From an uncultured Clostridia bacterium (lineage in GTDB: Bacteria; Bacillota; Clostridia; TANB77; CAG-508), in the NCBI GenBank assembly GCA_948585895.1, contig CAPBNZ010000026.1:1-23179 (forward strand): a stretch of DNA of 23,179 nt, given 5' to 3'. The notes under the pieces are model-generated. The model did not search any database. It worked only from the letters and a program-made list of their open reading frames with translations, and was not told the origin of the DNA. Made by a program: the position numbers and the translations under genes. Below are positions 21,627 to 23,179 of this stretch, piece after piece; the stretch's first letter is position 1, and every line of letters starts with the position of its first letter.

Positions 21627-22334
21627 ATGATAAAGTCAATATTATTCGATTCAGGTAGAGTATTGAATATGTCCTCAACAGGACATTGGTTTATACCACC
21701 AAAGTTTTTTGAATATGTTAATAAAGAAAAATTTTTGTTAATAGAAAAAGAAAAAATAAATAATGCTTTTTCAAATGCACAGAAATATTTATTTAATGAA
21801 AAACTAATAAAAAATAGGAAAGAAGAATTAAAGCATTTTATTAATTTCTATAAGTTATTTTCAGAAAACTTACCAGAAATAGAAATAAAGAATATAGAAG
21901 AATTGGCAAAAGATATAGTATATAATACAAATAAGTATGTATTTTATGATGATGTTAAAGAAGTAATACCTAGATTAAAAAATAAATATAAAATGGCTGT
22001 TGTATCGGATGCTTGGCCTTCATTAGAAAATGTATTTATAGATGCAGATATGAAAAAATATTTTGAAACAATAGTAATATCTACTCAAATTGGAACATTA
22101 AAGCCAGATCCAAAAATGTATGAAACAGCAATAAAAAGTTTAGATGTAAATAATTCAGAGACAATATTTATAGATGATAATAAAAATAATTGTATGGGAG
22201 CAGAAAAAATAGGAATCAAATCTATTTTAATGAGCAGAGAAAATTATGATGAAGATAAAGAAAAATACAAAGAAATGTTAGTAGTTAAAGATTTTTATGA
22301 ATTAGAAAAATTATTACAAAGTGAAATAATATAA
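21627..22334 (+). CDS. HAD-like hydrolase
   Basis: A 235-residue haloacid dehalogenase-superfamily protein. Motif I is ILFDSGRVLN, with the nucleophile D8; the second acidic position of the usual DxD is replaced by Gly, as in many FDxGGVL-type members. A helical cap follows. Motif II is AVVSDAW, motif III has the Lys in GTLKPDPKMYETA, and motif IV is TIFIDDNKNNCMGA. Probably a phosphatase acting on a small phosphorylated compound. The ribosome site is AAGGAG. Confidence 0.86.
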   Translation: MIKSILFDSGRVLNMSSTGHWFIPPKFFEYVNKEKFLLIEKEKINNAFSNAQKYLFNEKLIKNRKEELKHFINFYKLFSENLPEIEIKNIEELAKDIVYNTNKYVFYDDVKEVIPRLKNKYKMAVVSDAWPSLENVFIDADMKKYFETIVISTQIGTLKPDPKMYETAIKSLDVNNSETIFIDDNKNNCMGAEKIGIKSILMSRENYDEDKEKYKEMLVVKDFYELEKLLQSEII

Positions 22335-22346
22335 GATGTATATAAA

Positions 22347-22381
22347 AGAAGATGCAAGAGCGAAAAACTTTTGTATCTTCT
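22347..22381 (+). terminator. Long hairpin with T-rich tail after the HAD gene
   Basis: AGAAGATGCAAGAG (22347-22360) and CTTTTGTATCTTCT (22368-22381) pair over 14 bp with two G-U pairs and a 7-base loop CGAAAAA, then ATTATTTT. It is a good intrinsic terminator for the accessory gene run and sits just upstream of the ribosome site of the next gene. Confidence 0.72.
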
Positions 22382-22407
22382 ATTATTTTGCGAAAGGAGG
22401 AAAGAAA

Positions 22408-23010
22408 ATGCAAAAAGAAATTTTATCAGAATTAGAAGATTTAAGAGATGAAACAGAATTTATTATTAACAATGAAGAAATTGTAGAAAATAAGCATGTA
22501 GAAAATTACTTACGAAGTTTAGAGCGAATTAGATATAACATCTTTAATAAAATTAGCTTAAAACAAAAATGTCAAATAGATGAAGCAGACAAAATAAATT
22601 ATTTAAACAATAGATATAAAGCTACAGTTGAAAATGATGTTTTAAAAATATATATTCCTGAAGTAATACCAAAATTTAAAAACATTAATAACTATGCTTA
22701 TAAAAACATTATGATTAATGTAATGGAAAAGACAAAACAATATAAAGACTTATTCAACAATGAATTAGTATTTGTATTTATAAAAGTATCAGAAAATCAA
22801 AAGAATATTGATATAGATAATAAATTCATAAAACCTATTGTAGATGGTCTTGTACTATCAAAAGTAATAGCAGATGATAATATAAATAATATGTTTTATG
22901 GTGTATTAGGAACAACAAATAAGACTAAAAAACCATTTACAGAGGTATCCATTTTCAAAGGAGAATCTTTTCTAAAGTGGATAGAAAATGGTGTTAGAAT
23001 AGAAATATAG
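22408..23010 (+). CDS. RusA-like Holliday-junction endonuclease fold protein
   Basis: About 200 residues from ATG 22408, 7 bases after GGAGG; upstream in-frame codons cross the hairpin and are not used. An N-terminal helical half of about 70 residues precedes a domain in which DIDNKFIKPIVDGLVLSKVI (about 135-154) then ADD (154-156) resembles the acidic core of RusA resolvases (D-x-D-N, K, D, then DD). RusA enzymes cut four-way DNA junctions as dimers. The N-terminal extension is unusual for RusA and suggests a divergent subfamily. The call rests on motif similarity only. Confidence 0.6.
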   Translation: MQKEILSELEDLRDETEFIINNEEIVENKHVENYLRSLERIRYNIFNKISLKQKCQIDEADKINYLNNRYKATVENDVLKIYIPEVIPKFKNINNYAYKNIMINVMEKTKQYKDLFNNELVFVFIKVSENQKNIDIDNKFIKPIVDGLVLSKVIADDNINNMFYGVLGTTNKTKKPFTEVSIFKGESFLKWIENGVRIEI

Positions 23011-23179
23011 ACACAAAATTTTACACTTACAAAAAAAGATGATAAAATAAAAACAGAAAAGAGGTAAGTGTGAATGAGTAAGCAATATAACAGTTATACA
23101 GAAGAATTTAAGAAAACAATAGTAGCCTTGTACGAATCAGGGAAAAAAGTAGCAGAATTAGTAAGTGAATATGACCTAG
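23011..23179 (+). mobile_element. IS3-family insertion sequence, left part, cut by window end
   Basis: The final 170 bases hold the start of an IS3/IS150-type transposase OrfA preceded by ACACAAAATTTTACACTTAC, which looks like the terminal inverted repeat region. ACACTTAC (23023-23030) is repeated in inverted form as GTAAGTGT (23064-23071) over the ribosome site. The exact IS end and any target duplication cannot be fixed without the right end. Confidence 0.65.
23074..23179 (+). CDS. IS3-type transposase OrfA, N-terminal fragment
   Basis: The visible 35 residues begin MSKQYNSYTEEFKKTIVALY and continue ESGKKVAELVSEYDL, the standard HTH_Tnp start of OrfA in IS3/IS150 elements. OrfA binds the element ends; the catalytic DDE subunit (OrfB) would follow outside the window. 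An AGAGGTAAG ribosome site lies about 8 bases upstream. The gene is incomplete only because the window ends. Confidence 0.85.
   Translation, partial: MSKQYNSYTEEFKKTIVALYESGKKVAELVSEYDL

Overview
The window is AT-rich, arginine is written almost entirely as AGA/AGG, and Shine-Dalgarno sequences are strong (GGAGG). This points to a low-GC Bacillota genome of clostridial or bacilli-like type; no marker here fixes the species.

Layout. (1) 1-4640 looks like ordinary chromosome: a NUDIX hydrolase, a SipW-like signal peptidase, an NAD-salvage pair (nicotinamidase then nicotinate phosphoribosyltransferase) and an RlmD/RumA-family rRNA uracil methyltransferase. (2) 4639-5030 is noncoding and opens a conjugative-element segment. 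(3) 5031-11638 encodes an HTH replication/regulatory protein and the core of a Gram-positive type IV secretion system: small membrane protein, VirB2-like pilin, PrgI-like protein, a membrane-anchored VirB4-N-terminus-like protein, VirB4 ATPase, VirB6/TrbL-like channel and an M23 wall peptidase. (4) 11638-16414 encodes a receiver-like protein, a class D-like sortase, a tethered linker protein, an 862-residue thioester/SpaA-type adhesin and a SpoVG-family protein. (5) 16450-17000 is an isolated, less AT-rich transcription unit with its own promoter, operator-like inverted repeat and terminator. (6) 17081-23010 is a one-direction run of small accessory genes: two GNATs, methyltransferase, transglutaminase-like, pentapeptide repeat, NUDIX, HAD, helix-hairpin-helix and RusA-like. 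(7) The window ends inside an IS3-type element. No relaxase, coupling protein or integrase is visible, so the element is incomplete here or extends outside.

Main observation. Six of the seven type IV secretion genes do not exist as single open frames. They are broken at nine places, and every break is the same event: an in-frame CGG codon after which the correct protein continues in the +1 frame, as if the C were skipped and the next codon were GGN. Joining across all nine sites gives full-length, recognisable proteins (VirB4 611 aa, VirB6-like 494 aa with three sites, M23 protein 246 aa with two sites, PrgI 94 aa, pilin 136 aa, 2-TM protein 83 aa). About fifteen CGG trinucleotides in the other two frames of genes cause no shift, and no ordinary gene in the window contains an in-frame CGG read as arginine. 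The pattern is therefore tied to the codon, not to the DNA motif. It fits translational +1 recoding at an unassigned or specially decoded CGG codon. The only exception is the foreign-looking 137-codon ORF at 16541, which has two in-frame CGG codons and makes sense only if CGG is read in frame.

How it could work together: the HTH protein, secretion channel, wall hydrolase, sortase and adhesin form one mating apparatus. The CGG shifts sit only in the channel and wall-penetrating genes, so production of the apparatus would depend on how the host decodes CGG.
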